64,000 nucleotides of DNA from DATHKG01 sp035489435 (GTDB lineage: Bacteria; Bacteroidota; Bacteroidia; Chitinophagales; Chitinophagaceae): assembly GCA_035489435.1 (NCBI GenBank), contig DATHKG010000111.1; one strand, written 5' to 3'. Position 1 is the first letter of the stretch; each line of letters begins with the position of its first letter. Made by a program: the position numbers and the translations under genes. Positions 45,153 through 56,034 of the stretch are shown piece by piece. The notes below the pieces were generated by a model that worked only from the letters and a program-made list of their open reading frames with translations, had not been told where the DNA came from and made no database searches.

Positions 45153-45868
45153 AATTGCGTTGCCTTCTGATTGATGATGAACCACCTGCGCTGAAGGTGT
45201 TAGAATCACATATGTCGCAAATTAACGGATTGGAAATTGTAGGCCTCTGCAGGAATGCTATTGAAGCCCTGGATGTACTACACCAACGGCCCGTTGACGT
45301 GCTTTTTCTTGACATTAAAATGCCAAAGCTCCTGGGCACAGATTTTCTACGCAACCTTTCGCACCCTCCAAAAGTGATCTTTGTTACCGCCTACCGCGAT
45401 TATGCCATAGAAAGCTATGAATTAGATGCAGTTGATTACCTGGTGAAGCCGGTTTCGTTCGAACGCTTTGTAAAAGCTGTGACCAAATTAAAACGAATGG
45501 CAACGCCTGATAAAGATGTGCAAACCTCAGAATACAGCCCCAACCCGAGCGCTTTTGTTTATCTAAAAGTGGATAAGAATATGCAAAAGGTTTTTGTCAA
45601 TGAAATTCTTTATATCGAGAGTTGGAAAGATTATGTGAAGCTATTTATTACTGGTAATAAAACCATATTGGTTAAGCAGCCCATCAGCTCCATGGAAAAT
45701 CTTTTATCTGCGCACCGCTTTGTACGGGTTCACCGCTCTTATATAGTGTCCATCGACAAGATTTCGGGTTACAACGGATTATTTGTACAAATGAATAAAA
45801 CCGAGATTCCTATTGGACGTTTGTTTAAGCAATCCGTTATGGAAAGACTTCATGGATATGAAGCTTAA
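45149..45868 (+). CDS. LytTR-family response regulator
   Basis: A 239-residue regulator: receiver with LLIDDEPPALKVL, phosphoacceptor in LFLDIKMPKLLG (Asp 55) and TAYRDYAIESYELDAVDYLVKPV with the conserved Lys; LytTR DNA-binding domain (about 135-235) with LYIESWKDYVKLF and FVRVHRSYIVSIDKISGYNGLFV. It is translationally coupled to the LytS-type sensor. Possible targets include its own operon and the divergent haloperoxidase gene, given the repeat at 43894-43925. Confidence 0.94.
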   Translation: MKLRCLLIDDEPPALKVLESHMSQINGLEIVGLCRNAIEALDVLHQRPVDVLFLDIKMPKLLGTDFLRNLSHPPKVIFVTAYRDYAIESYELDAVDYLVKPVSFERFVKAVTKLKRMATPDKDVQTSEYSPNPSAFVYLKVDKNMQKVFVNEILYIESWKDYVKLFITGNKTILVKQPISSMENLLSAHRFVRVHRSYIVSIDKISGYNGLFVQMNKTEIPIGRLFKQSVMERLHGYEA

Positions 45869-45914
45869 AATAAAACAGTCTGGCATTAAACCAGGTGAAG
45901 ATTTATGTAATTTT

Positions 45915-48900
45915 TTATTGAAATGTGATCGTAAAGATATAAGCTGCTCCCAGGTTGGAAATACTCAGGTATCGCATTGATTTAGCAGGCCCTTTATATT
46001 GTTTCAAAGCTGTGACTTCTCCTTTTGTCCACCATCCGGTTTGTTGAAAGTTAATTGATTTAAATTTCCCCTTTCCTTCTCCCTTCAATACAAAGCCGAA
46101 GGAAGCATCACTATATCCATTCCTGGAGTCCCAACTATAGTCATTTCCGCCAGCCACGATATCAGGAATACCATCACCGTCAAGATCTGTAATCAACAAC
46201 TTTTGAATCGGAGCCGTCTGAGTTTCACGAGGCAGGGCAATGCCCTTGAAGTGACCCTTACCATCATTTTCAAAATAGCTGCTACTCAGATTCGTGATCT
46301 CGCGATGCCAGGCATTTTTATTTGATTCCCCAAGCAGGTCTGAAAGTGTAGCGCTGGCGAAATGTTCATAGCGCTCATATTTTTTCTTCACAACGGGGCT
46401 TTGCGTGGCAAGTTCGTCACGAACCATCTCAGGAAACAGGGCAGGATAGCCATTTTTATCGTTTAAAAACAATCCTATCAGGGGTTCTATACTTCCATTT
46501 TTGTCGAGATCTGTTGCGTATACAATCATAGGTGTTTTAGCACTTGCAGCAAAATGTGTGTTCCATCCCAGGTTGCCGGCAACCAGGTCCGTATCACCAT
46601 CTCCATCCATATCTGCTGCTGCGAGGCTGGTCCACCAACCTTTCTGTGCCAGATCGCCGCTATTTCGATCGGGAACCAGTTTTCCCTTTTCATTCCGAAA
46701 AAGTAATATCTCTGAAAATTCTCCTGCCGTAATCAAGTCAGGATCACCATCGCCATCTATATCAGTCCATAACGCAGTGTTGATCATTGATTTTTCGCCG
46801 GGGTTCACCATGTCGATATCAGAAACATCCTTGAACTTTCCTTTCTCGTTTTTCAGTAACATGTAGTTTCCCGGCATTGGATATTGATCAGGAATATATT
46901 TAGCACCTACAAACAGGTCCAGGTCGCCATCCATGTCATAGTCTGCTGACGCTACGCATGAACCGCTGGATTTTTCATCCGGGATAAGTGCATTTACGAT
47001 TTCAAAAACGAGATTCCCTTTATTGATGTACAGGTGATCCTGGTAAGATGAATTATTCGCTCCATATCTTACACCCCCGCTAACTACATACAGATCCTGA
47101 TCACCGTCAGCATCTGCGTCAAAAAAGATAGCGTCTATATCATCAGCTATGCCGGCGAAGGGTAAGCGGCATTTTTTAAAATTGCCATTTGCCGTTTGGA
47201 TGAGAAGGAAACGTTCTGCACTATCTTTTCCTCCTATATAAAAATCATCCAGATCATCATTGTTCAGATCAGTAACAGCCATACAAAAAACTTTTGCGGA
47301 CGAATTATAGGGAAGCAATACGTTGCGATTAAAATCAATGAACGTCTCTTTTTGTATTTCCAGCTTCAGCCCTGTCTGACTGCTTATGTCCTGCAGCCAT
47401 GTAAGAGATTTGTTTTCACATATGGTCGTTTTCTTTTTATCCCCAGGTACTGCAGGTTTCTTTTTCGCATCACCATAATTAACTATAATTCTTTGGCCAC
47501 TTATTAATCCTTTTTTTGTCTCCGTTGCACCATCCGGCCAAACAATAATGAGTGAATCGACCTGACTTACTTTACCGGTACCAATTAGCATCCTGCTGTC
47601 AACAGATGATAGATATCCTCTTACGGATAGTTTTCAAGGTGAATGGTTTCGCCACCAAAACCTGCAGTAATCTTTGCCCCGATTCCATCGCGGTTCATTG
47701 AATCTCCTTTGAAAATCAATGTTACCGATTTTTGCACTGATTGATTCTGGTACAGCATTACCTGTTCATCAATTGCATTTACTATGAGGTCAAGATCTCC
47801 ATCGTTATCGAAATCTGCGTAAGCTGCACCGGTTGAAAAAGATGGTATACTGAAACCCCAGTCTGCACCCAATTCAGTAAAGCCCTGACCATGGTTGTTA
47901 TGAAAAATACAATCTGGTAGTTTCACCTCTGGTAGTTTTGCCAACTGTTCTTTATAGGTGGATTTTTTATATGCTGCAGACCCAAACCTGGTATGTGTAA
48001 CAAAGTCATAGTTGATAAAATCCAGGTCAGTAATATTCCTGCGGTAACCATTGGTAACAAAAATATCTTTCCAGCCATCATTGTCGAAGTCAGCGATGAG
48101 TGGCGCCCAGCTCCAATCGGTTGCTGCAATGCCATTCATTTGAGCCAGGTCGCTGAAGCTCAGACCCGAATCCGGCGAAGGGCCGCGATTGATTTGAAGC
48201 ACATTCCTGACAAACTGCGCCTGGTAACCCAAAGTTCTTTGTAACAGAAAACTATTGTAATTGGCTTTGTTCAACATCATTTTCCGACGGAAGTTATCTT
48301 TCGGCAGCATATCGAGCTGCATGATATCATTCCAACCATCATTGTTGATATCGGCGATATCAACACCCATTCCGTTAAGGCTGGTGTGTTGAAGATAGTC
48401 GTTGCAATGGTCGGTAAAACTTCCATTACCATTATTCATCCATAGCAGATCGCTGCTGATGAAGTCGTTTGAAACATAGATATCCGGAAAACCATCGTTA
48501 TTCAAATCGCTGATGGCAAGCCCGAGGCCAAAGCCTTCAGCAGTTATCCCGGCAATCCGGGAAACATTAGTGAAATGTGGATGATCGGTACCACCATCAT
48601 TTCGAAAAAGCTGATCGGTTGTTTCGCTTTCGCCATTCAACATCCTTGGTCGTATCATATAGCTTGTTTTCGCGGATGCCACACCGTTATTCAGCAGGTA
48701 CATATCCAAATCGCCATCTCTGTCATAGTCAAAAAATGCAGCCTGCATAGAATAGGCCTTATTATTCAATCCATATTCAGCTGCCATTTCCCTGAATACA
48801 GGAATCCCGGATTTGTTATTTCCCTGGTTGATAAATAAAAGATTAGCAGAAGCAGCGCTGTCGCCGAGATTGCCGACGCTACAATAAATATCTTTCCAAC

Positions 48901-49273
48901 CATCCTGGTTGATATCAATTATTGAAACACCATTCACCCATTGATGGGTTTGTGTACCGGCATCTGTCGTAATATCTTTAAACTTAAATTCAGATTGGTT
49001 AAGATATAATTTACAGCTAACCATATTTCCCGCAAGAAAAACGTCTGGCAGGCTATCATTATTAAAATCACCTATGCCAACGCCGGAGCCATGATAAATA
49101 TTGGTAAAATTGAGAGCATTCAGACTGTCGGACTCCGTTATGATATTACGGAAGGTTATGCCGGTTTGAGTTTCCGGCATTAACTTAAATAAAACAGGTT
49201 TGCCGCCTGGATTACAGGCGGCAAACAACATCAGAGAAAATAAAAGAGCCTTAATAGTTCGGATTCTGTACAA
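45915..49273 (-). pseudogene. FG-GAP/ASPIC-UnbV surface protein split by a one-base frameshift
   Basis: Two frames together make one protein of about 1120 residues. The first part (49273-47621) has a lipoprotein signal (LFAAC), FG-GAP calcium-loop repeats such as DFNNDSLPDVFLAG and DINQDGWKDIYC, and the start of an ASPIC/UnbV domain (NRDGIGAKITAGFGG) ending ENYP then TAA. The frame shifted by one base continues VRGYLSSVDSRMLIGTG, completing the domain, and then more FG-GAP repeats to 45915. It overlaps the SusD stop by 23 bp and belongs to the SusCD operon. Loss of one base near 47623, or a sequencing error, explains it. Confidence 0.8.
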
Positions 49274-50699
49274 GGTTCGGATTTAATTCAATTTCAGCAA
49301 GCGGGATGGGAAAATACAGGTTTTTCTTAGCATCAAAATTAGTTTTACCACGAAGTACGCGGATATAGTGATCTGACTTCCCGGTTCTGCGGAGATCAAA
49401 GAAACGCTGACCCTCTCCAAAAAATTCAATCCTTCTCTCCTGGAGAATTGCATCAAGAAATGCGTCTTTAGACAATCCTGAAATAGCAGGCAAGCCAGCC
49501 CTCGCACGTACCTGGTTGATATATGGTTCGGCGGCGGCAGTTTGACCCGTTTCATTGAGTGCCTCTGCATAAATAAGTAATACTTCAGCATACCTGATCA
49601 CGGGCATATTGCGGTCCGCATCAATCATACCCTGGGTAGCAATAATATCATCGCCCACAATAAATTTAGCGATATGTGTACCGGAATTAGGTGACCAGGA
49701 AGGATCATATGGAATACCACTATATACAGATCCTGCCTCAAAAAGATTAACGGCTCTTCTTTTATCGTTGGGTTCGTAGGCTTTCTCTTCATTTTTTTCA
49801 GGCATGATAACACCCCATCCACCTGTAGGCACATACGCACCTGGACCCGTATAGTTGCTTGTCCAATTGCCTTCATTATTTCCCCAACCGCCGGTGCCGG
49901 GAACAAACTGCACTTCAAAAATGGATTCGATCCCATTCTCAAAAGCTGTTTGGAAATTTTTTATGTATTTATCCTGAAGCGCATATACACCCAGGTCAAT
50001 CACCTGTTTTGCTTTTGTTTTTGCGAGCTCATATTTTTTCTGATACAGATAAGTACGGGCCAGGAAAGCCATGGCGGCGCCTTTGGTAGCGCGACCCAGG
50101 TCGCTCGACGGATAAGAAACCGGTAATGCTTCAGCATCCATAAAATCTTTTTCGATCTGTGCATAGACATCTGCCTGCGGTGATCTTTTGATCGTTAGTA
50201 ATGTCTCTTTACTCATATCACTATTGATCAGTGGCGCGTCACCCCAGATGTTTACGATATTAAAATAACAAACAGCGCGAAGAAATTTGGCTTCGTTCAC
50301 CAATCTTGTTCTGAGTGTTGCATCCATTTTAATACCTGGAATACGGTCAATGGCAGTATTCGCACGTGTAATACCGGCCCACCAGGCCCGCCATGCTGCT
50401 GGTATCTGTTTGTCACTTGAATTTACAGTAAAATTATCTATAAAAATAAACCAGTCCGGATCATAAGAAGCCATACCGTCGCCGGCAACATCTCCAAAAG
50501 TCATCATACCCAGCCGGTAGCCAAGGTCTTTCTGAACTGCATCGTAAATTGCACTTACACCCATGATGGCAGCCTGGTCAGTTTCCCAATAAGTGGCTGC
50601 TGACACCTGGTTCAAAGGCGGTCTTTCGAGAAATTCTTTTCCGCATCCTGACAGAAGGAAAAGAGAAATTGTAAAGAATGCGCAAATTATTTTTTTCAT
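49251..50699 (-). CDS. RagB/SusD-family outer-membrane lipoprotein
   Basis: The ATG at 50699 gives 482 residues with lipobox LSGC (Cys 19); a longer frame from 50792 would overlap the SusC end and start without a signal, so it was rejected. Typical SusD features are FLERPPLNQVSAATYWET near the start, FLRAVCYFNIVNIWGDAPL, YAEVLLIYAEALNETG and ERRIEFFGEGQRFFDLRRTG. It is the surface ligand-binding partner of the SusC gene 26 bp upstream. The ligand is unknown; an FG-GAP protein follows in the same operon, as often seen in such loci. Confidence 0.94.
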   Translation of the reverse strand: MKKIICAFFTISLFLLSGCGKEFLERPPLNQVSAATYWETDQAAIMGVSAIYDAVQKDLGYRLGMMTFGDVAGDGMASYDPDWFIFIDNFTVNSSDKQIPAAWRAWWAGITRANTAIDRIPGIKMDATLRTRLVNEAKFLRAVCYFNIVNIWGDAPLINSDMSKETLLTIKRSPQADVYAQIEKDFMDAEALPVSYPSSDLGRATKGAAMAFLARTYLYQKKYELAKTKAKQVIDLGVYALQDKYIKNFQTAFENGIESIFEVQFVPGTGGWGNNEGNWTSNYTGPGAYVPTGGWGVIMPEKNEEKAYEPNDKRRAVNLFEAGSVYSGIPYDPSWSPNSGTHIAKFIVGDDIIATQGMIDADRNMPVIRYAEVLLIYAEALNETGQTAAAEPYINQVRARAGLPAISGLSKDAFLDAILQERRIEFFGEGQRFFDLRRTGKSDHYIRVLRGKTNFDAKKNLYFPIPLAEIELNPNLVQNPNY

Positions 50700-50724
50700 A
50701 TTAATTGTATGAAGGTTAATTAAA

Positions 50725-53700
50725 TTAGAATCCGATCTGGATGCCACCGATGATACTCCTCGCCTGTGGATATATAGTATTATCCAAACCACTACTCGCG
50801 TTGGATTGTTTTTGTGAACCGATATCCGGGTTGTAACCTGAATAATTAGTAATCGTAAATAAATTTTGTGCCGAGATATAAATTCTCACAGTGCTGAGAG
50901 AAATTTTATTGATCAGGTGTGCTGGCAATTTGTACCCGAATTGAATATTTCTCAGCCGGAAAAACGATCCATCTTCCACGTGTCTTGTAGAAAATCGATC
51001 ATTAAAATTTGGATCAGTAGAGATTGCTCTTGCGTAAGTAGCATTAGGATTGGAAGCGGTCCATCTGTTCAACATAGTCCGATTTTTATTTTCCGTGCTG
51101 GCAACCGATTCAGTCATGAATTTGTTAACGTTCACAATTTCATTTCCGGATACACCCTGTAAAGAAAAATTTAGATCGAACTGTTTGTAAGACATATTTC
51201 CGGTAATGCCGTATGCGATATCGGGGATAGGGCTGCCGATAAAAGTCTTGTCGTTTTCGTTAATCTTATTATCATTATTTACATCCCTGAATTTATAATC
51301 GCCCGGTGCTGTATTGGCATTCTGTGAAGGCGATTTAAGGATTTCATCTTTGGTCTGGAAAATTCCATCTACTATATATCCATAAAATTCACCAACCGAA
51401 CGTCCTTTTTCAGTGCGGGTAAGATTACCCTGGATCACATTGACACCCGCTGCACCGCCGCTTGTAGGTGATGCTAATTCAACTACCTTATTGGAATAAG
51501 TAGTAAGGTTTACACCCAAACTGTAATTAAATTTATCTTGCGGAGCCTGGTTATCATAGTTGAGTGAAAATTCAAATCCTGTATTATCTATTGTAGCACC
51601 ATTCATCGCCTGGGAAATGGAATTGACCGACGATGGACTATCCCAGATTCCAAAATAACCTGGAATAGGACGTTGTTCGATCATATCAGAAAAATGTTTC
51701 TTAAAATAATCAGCTGTAATGTTGATCCTGTTATTAAACAATCCCAGGTCGAATCCAAAATCGGTTTGTGTTACGGTTTCCCATTTGAGGGAAGAATTGG
51801 GAATTGATGTTTGCACCATGCCATTTATCGGGACGCCATTAAAATTATAGAGATATCCTGTTCCCATGCTGGCATATTCGGCACCTACACCTAAACTTCC
51901 ATCAATACCTGTCTGGCCCCAACTTCCACGAAGCATGAGATTACTGATAGCTGGTATATGCTCCATGAATTTTTCGTTTGAGATTCTCCAACCGGCAGAA
52001 AAACTCGGGAAAACGGCAAATTTATTTTCAGAGCTAAATACAGAAGCGCCGTCACGACGAATATTTGCTGTCAGCAGATATTTTCCATCAAATGCGTAGT
52101 TAATACGGGCGAGATATGATACATAACTGACAATGGATTTGCTGCCTGATGCCAGTCGGCCTATAGACGAGCCAGCATCAACAGTAGTTAGTACATCATT
52201 CAGGTGATTTTCCGAATAGGCATAAACGTTTTCATAGGTGGCTTTTTGTGTGGTATAACCGGCCAGTACATCCACACTATGCTTGCCAAATACTTTTTTG
52301 TAATTCAATGTATTTTCCGAAAGTATATTACTGTTGGTTGTTTTGCTTGAAGTTGCAGATCGTGAAAGATCCTGTACAGATTCCTCTGTTATCTGTTTTT
52401 GAAATTGGGAAGCGTTGATTAATACATAGTCTATCCCCAGGCTGGTTCTGAAAGTCAGATCCCTCATAAGTTTTACATCGAAAAAAATATTTCCGAGACC
52501 CCTGATGCGTTCATTGGGATTGTTTAGTTCAGTAGCTATTCTTAAGGGGTTAGAGACGTTTCCCAGGTAAGCTATCGCTCCGCTGGGTGTACCAGCCCAG
52601 GTGCCGTCCGAATTATAGATGGCAAGTGTGGGAGATCGTCTTAGTGCAATAGCAACAATCCCATCAAATTTATCGTTGTTTCCAACATTGGTGGGTGAAT
52701 TTGACAAAGTGCGGCTTATCGTGAGATTATTACCCAATTTTAACCAGGAAGTTAATTGGTTGTCGAGATTAACACGTAATGAGTAGCGGTCGAAAGAAGA
52801 ACTTTTGATGATGCCATCCTGTTTCTGGTAGCCACCGGAAATAAAATACTGGCTTTTATCATTGCCCCCGGAAATGGAGAGTTGATAATTACTCATATTT
52901 GCCTTGCGATAAATCTGATCCTGCCAGTCTACCCCTTCCCCTAACGACTCGGGATTGGTAAATGGACCATAAATAGGTAACCCTGCAGCTGTCCTGGAAT
53001 CATTACTGAACTGCGCAATTTCTTTTGCATTCATCATATCCATTTTCTTCGTTACCGACTGAACGCCATAATATACTTCAGCATTAATCCTGGCCTGCCC
53101 TATCTTACCTCTTTTAGTGGTGATGAGTACCACTCCGTTTCCCGCACGGGCACCGTATATAGCAGAGGCCGATGCATCTTTCAATACATTTATAGATTCT
53201 ATGTCGGCCATGTTTAGCGTGGCAAGAGGATTGGAATAGGCATCGCTACTACTATAGGTAATAATCACACCGTCGATAACGTACAGCGGTTCGCTGTTAC
53301 CAAATCCTCCAATGCCCCTGACCCTCACCGTGGTGGCGCCTCCAGGCTCACCGGAATTAGTTGTTACCATCACTCCTGCAAGTTTCCCCTGCAAGGCCTG
53401 GTCAACTGAAGCCACTGCTATCTTATTAAGTTCAGTTCCGCTGACTGTTCCAACTGATCCGGTAAGATCTTTCTTTTTCTGCGTGCCATAACCCACCACT
53501 ACAACATCATTCATAGACCTGAAATCGGGTTCAAGGTTAATGGAAATATTCGTACGATCTGAGATTTCCACTTCCCTGGAAACATATCCCACCAGGGAAA
53601 ACTGAAGGGTTCCTTTCCCATCGGGAACATTAAGTGCATAATTACCATCTTTATCGGTAGCGGTCCCAAGAGCCGTCCCTTTTAAAAGCACGCTAACTTT

Positions 53701-54222
53701 TTGAAGTGGTTCACCGGATGCTGATGTCACCGTTCCGGTTAAATTGATTGATGCAGCATCAATTGCAGCATGCAATACTTTTTGCGTATTCGCCTCCAAA
53801 CCGGCATTTTCGTAAAAAGAAGCAGATGAAGTTCCGGCCGGGCTCTTGACTGGTATTGCTGGTTGCTGTTTCTTTTCAGGCAAAATCAAATATAATTTCG
53901 CGTCCAGCTTTTCGAAAAGCAACTGGAGTGGTGGCAACAAATAATTAAGCTCAGCATCCAGGGATGAAAACTTCTTTTTTTCATCAGTACTTACTTTCTT
54001 ATCTCTGATGGTCTTAAGATCGAAGGAAAAAGAAACTTTATATTTTTTTTCCAGCCCGGTCAGTATCGTGCTGAGATTTTTTTCAGACTGTTGGTAGTTT
54101 CCGGGTTTGTCCAGACGATGGTCCTGGAAAGCCATTGTTTGTGCCTTTGCAGGGCACCACATCAGGAAGCAATTGATCATGAGCAGGCATGCCAGTGGCA
54201 GGAGGGACTTATTTTTTTTCAT
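50725..54222 (-). CDS. SusC/RagA TonB-dependent receptor with STN signalling domain
   Basis: A 1165-residue receptor with signal peptide, an STN domain (about 45-120, LSTILTGLEKKYKVSFSFD), a carboxypeptidase-regulatory-like domain (about 158-232, LTGTVTSASGEPLQKVSVLL), a TonB-box region (MNDVVVVGYGTQKKKDLTGS), plug (about 250-375, EPLYVIDGVI, ASASAIYGARAGNGVVLITT) and a barrel ending SIIGGIQIGF. The STN domain is the part that contacts a FecR anti-sigma protein, encoded directly upstream, to pass on ligand binding. It is therefore a transducing receptor, in contrast to the one at 25.4 kb. Confidence 0.95.
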   Translation of the reverse strand: MKKNKSLLPLACLLMINCFLMWCPAKAQTMAFQDHRLDKPGNYQQSEKNLSTILTGLEKKYKVSFSFDLKTIRDKKVSTDEKKKFSSLDAELNYLLPPLQLLFEKLDAKLYLILPEKKQQPAIPVKSPAGTSSASFYENAGLEANTQKVLHAAIDAASINLTGTVTSASGEPLQKVSVLLKGTALGTATDKDGNYALNVPDGKGTLQFSLVGYVSREVEISDRTNISINLEPDFRSMNDVVVVGYGTQKKKDLTGSVGTVSGTELNKIAVASVDQALQGKLAGVMVTTNSGEPGGATTVRVRGIGGFGNSEPLYVIDGVIITYSSSDAYSNPLATLNMADIESINVLKDASASAIYGARAGNGVVLITTKRGKIGQARINAEVYYGVQSVTKKMDMMNAKEIAQFSNDSRTAAGLPIYGPFTNPESLGEGVDWQDQIYRKANMSNYQLSISGGNDKSQYFISGGYQKQDGIIKSSSFDRYSLRVNLDNQLTSWLKLGNNLTISRTLSNSPTNVGNNDKFDGIVAIALRRSPTLAIYNSDGTWAGTPSGAIAYLGNVSNPLRIATELNNPNERIRGLGNIFFDVKLMRDLTFRTSLGIDYVLINASQFQKQITEESVQDLSRSATSSKTTNSNILSENTLNYKKVFGKHSVDVLAGYTTQKATYENVYAYSENHLNDVLTTVDAGSSIGRLASGSKSIVSYVSYLARINYAFDGKYLLTANIRRDGASVFSSENKFAVFPSFSAGWRISNEKFMEHIPAISNLMLRGSWGQTGIDGSLGVGAEYASMGTGYLYNFNGVPINGMVQTSIPNSSLKWETVTQTDFGFDLGLFNNRINITADYFKKHFSDMIEQRPIPGYFGIWDSPSSVNSISQAMNGATIDNTGFEFSLNYDNQAPQDKFNYSLGVNLTTYSNKVVELASPTSGGAAGVNVIQGNLTRTEKGRSVGEFYGYIVDGIFQTKDEILKSPSQNANTAPGDYKFRDVNNDNKINENDKTFIGSPIPDIAYGITGNMSYKQFDLNFSLQGVSGNEIVNVNKFMTESVASTENKNRTMLNRWTASNPNATYARAISTDPNFNDRFSTRHVEDGSFFRLRNIQFGYKLPAHLINKISLSTVRIYISAQNLFTITNYSGYNPDIGSQKQSNASSGLDNTIYPQARSIIGGIQIGF

Positions 54223-54250
54223 ATAGCAATTGTTTTGAAAGCAGTGTTGA

Positions 54251-55276
54251 TTATTCTTTAGATGGGTTATTGGCGTTTTGAATTTTTATTTCTTTATCGT
54301 TTACTTCGATACTAATATCATAGGCTTTACCAAGAGCCGTTAATAATATTTGTAAATTGTTGACCGGGAATACTCCATTGAATTGTTTTCCCTTCAGGTC
54401 CAGGTTAATCATAGTCACTTTCAATCCATAATTATCTTCCAGTACCTGCTGGATTTCGTTAAAGTCGGCATTATTGAAGATCATCTTACCATCCTTCAAC
54501 ACACTGTACATCTCGGTATCAGCTCTTTTTCGAACCAGGCTGTGTGATAAATCATTATATTCAACAATATCACCTGGCTTCATAATGATAGGCGCCGCCA
54601 GTTTTTTATCTACTTCGGTGAGCTGTACTTTTCCGGAATGAAGGATCACCTTAGTGCGCTCGCGGCGGCGCTGGAGATTAAATTCTGTACCAAGCACTTC
54701 TACGTTAATATCACGGGCATGTACAATAAATTTCGAGTTTTCACGGGTATGTATAACTGAAAAGAATCCCTCTCCATCGAGCCACACTTCCCTTGTTTCG
54801 CCTGCTTTCCAGTTTTTGTTCATCCTAAGAGTGGAACGTGCATTCAGGGTAACCTGCGAACCATCGGGCAATAAAATATTGCGGCTTTCAGCATATTCGG
54901 TTTCGTATTTTACCCGGTTTAGATCAGGGAAATAATAAATGGAAAGAATAAGCAATCCTGCTATGACAGCTGCGCTTGCCCACCAAATTGTTCTCGGGCG
55001 CATGCGTATTAGCGTTGCAGGTTTCCGCTCAACACGTATAGCATTCATCAGCCTGTCCCGGGCTGCTAAGCTGTGTTCATCGCTTACTGTTGTTTCGGCG
55101 GCCATTAGCTTAGTAAGGAGGTTGGTAGCGGCTTCTACGGTAGTCTGCTGGTCGGGATTATTGTTGATCCAGGTTTCCCAGTAACTAACCTGGCCTGCCT
55201 CTTTTCCAACAAACCAACCTATAAATGATTCGTCGGTGGCTAACTCCTCAACTGTGTATTTCTTGTTTTTCGTCAA
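54251..55276 (-). CDS. FecR-family anti-sigma factor
   Basis: A 341-residue inner-membrane regulator: cytoplasmic N-terminal helical part (1-95), membrane segment (about 97-118, IWWASAAVIAGLLILSIYYF), periplasmic FecR domain (about 125-235, NILLPDGSQVTLNARSTLR, VLGTEFNLQRR, VILHSGKVQL) and DUF4974 C-terminal domain (about 260-335, MIFNNADFNEIQQVLEDNYG). It holds the ECF sigma factor until the STN domain of the downstream SusC signals. Start at 55276; the sigma gene is divergent, 84 bp away. Confidence 0.94.
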   Translation of the reverse strand: MTKNKKYTVEELATDESFIGWFVGKEAGQVSYWETWINNNPDQQTTVEAATNLLTKLMAAETTVSDEHSLAARDRLMNAIRVERKPATLIRMRPRTIWWASAAVIAGLLILSIYYFPDLNRVKYETEYAESRNILLPDGSQVTLNARSTLRMNKNWKAGETREVWLDGEGFFSVIHTRENSKFIVHARDINVEVLGTEFNLQRRRERTKVILHSGKVQLTEVDKKLAAPIIMKPGDIVEYNDLSHSLVRKRADTEMYSVLKDGKMIFNNADFNEIQQVLEDNYGLKVTMINLDLKGKQFNGVFPVNNLQILLTALGKAYDISIEVNDKEIKIQNANNPSKE

Positions 55277-55360
55277 AATGATCCATTTATTATATAAGTG
55301 TAGTTATCCGCCCGGATATAATCATTAGCCGGAATTTTTTTTTATTACATTCGTTATACG

Positions 55361-55969
55361 ATGCTATCCGGAATGCCCGATGAATATTTGTCATATTGGA
55401 AGGATTTTACAAACGGCGATGAAAAAGCGTTTGAAGCGATTTTTTTGCATTTTCATAAGGAATTGTTTCAGTATGGATATAAGATCGTAGCGAATAGAAC
55501 ACTGATAGATGACTGCATACAGGAATTATTCCTGGAGCTCTGGCAGTCCAGAGAACGGATTGCAATTCCTTTATCTGTCAAATCATATTTATTCCGTGCG
55601 CTACGTTATAAACTGATAAGGGCGTTAAAAAAAGAAGTACGTTTTTCAAGCCTCACTGACAATTCTTCAGACTCATTAGAGTTCAGTTATGAATCAACAC
55701 TCATTCAACAGGAAGTACAATTGGAGATCCGGCAAAAGCTTTTGCAGCAGATAAAGTTATTATCACCCCGGCAGCAGGAAGCCTTGTACCTGCGTTATTA
55801 TGCAAAGCTTAATTACCAGGAGATAAGCAAGATTATGAAGATCAGTAGCCAGGCTGCGACTAACCTGGTTTTTAAGTCTGTAAAACTGTTGAGGGAGAAT
55901 GTTACGCGTCCGGAAAATATCTCCATTTTACTCTTACTGCCGGCTGCACTTGGATACGTTGCATATTGA
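55361..55969 (+). CDS. ECF sigma factor of the Bacteroidota FecI-like group
   Basis: A 202-residue RNA polymerase sigma factor. Region 2 is seen in KAFEAIFLHFHKELFQYGYK and IDDCIQELFLELWQ, region 4 in LSPRQQEALYLRYYAKLNYQEISKIMKISSQ, with a helix-turn-helix. It lies divergent from FecR, not in front of it as is usual, with 84 bp between the starts. It should direct transcription of the FecR/SusCD operon when released. The last residues are hydrophobic (ISILLLLPAALGYVAY), a short tail seen in some Bacteroidota ECFs. Confidence 0.93.
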   Translation: MLSGMPDEYLSYWKDFTNGDEKAFEAIFLHFHKELFQYGYKIVANRTLIDDCIQELFLELWQSRERIAIPLSVKSYLFRALRYKLIRALKKEVRFSSLTDNSSDSLEFSYESTLIQQEVQLEIRQKLLQQIKLLSPRQQEALYLRYYAKLNYQEISKIMKISSQAATNLVFKSVKLLRENVTRPENISILLLLPAALGYVAY

Positions 55970-56034
55970 CACTAAGAGATCTGACTTTTGTTCTATAACG
56001 CTGTACCATTTCTTAAAATATTAATCAATAAAGT

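Noticed and set aside
50700..50792. Longer start for the second SusD gene
   Set aside because: The extension overlaps the SusC 3' end and hides the lipoprotein signal that begins at 50699.
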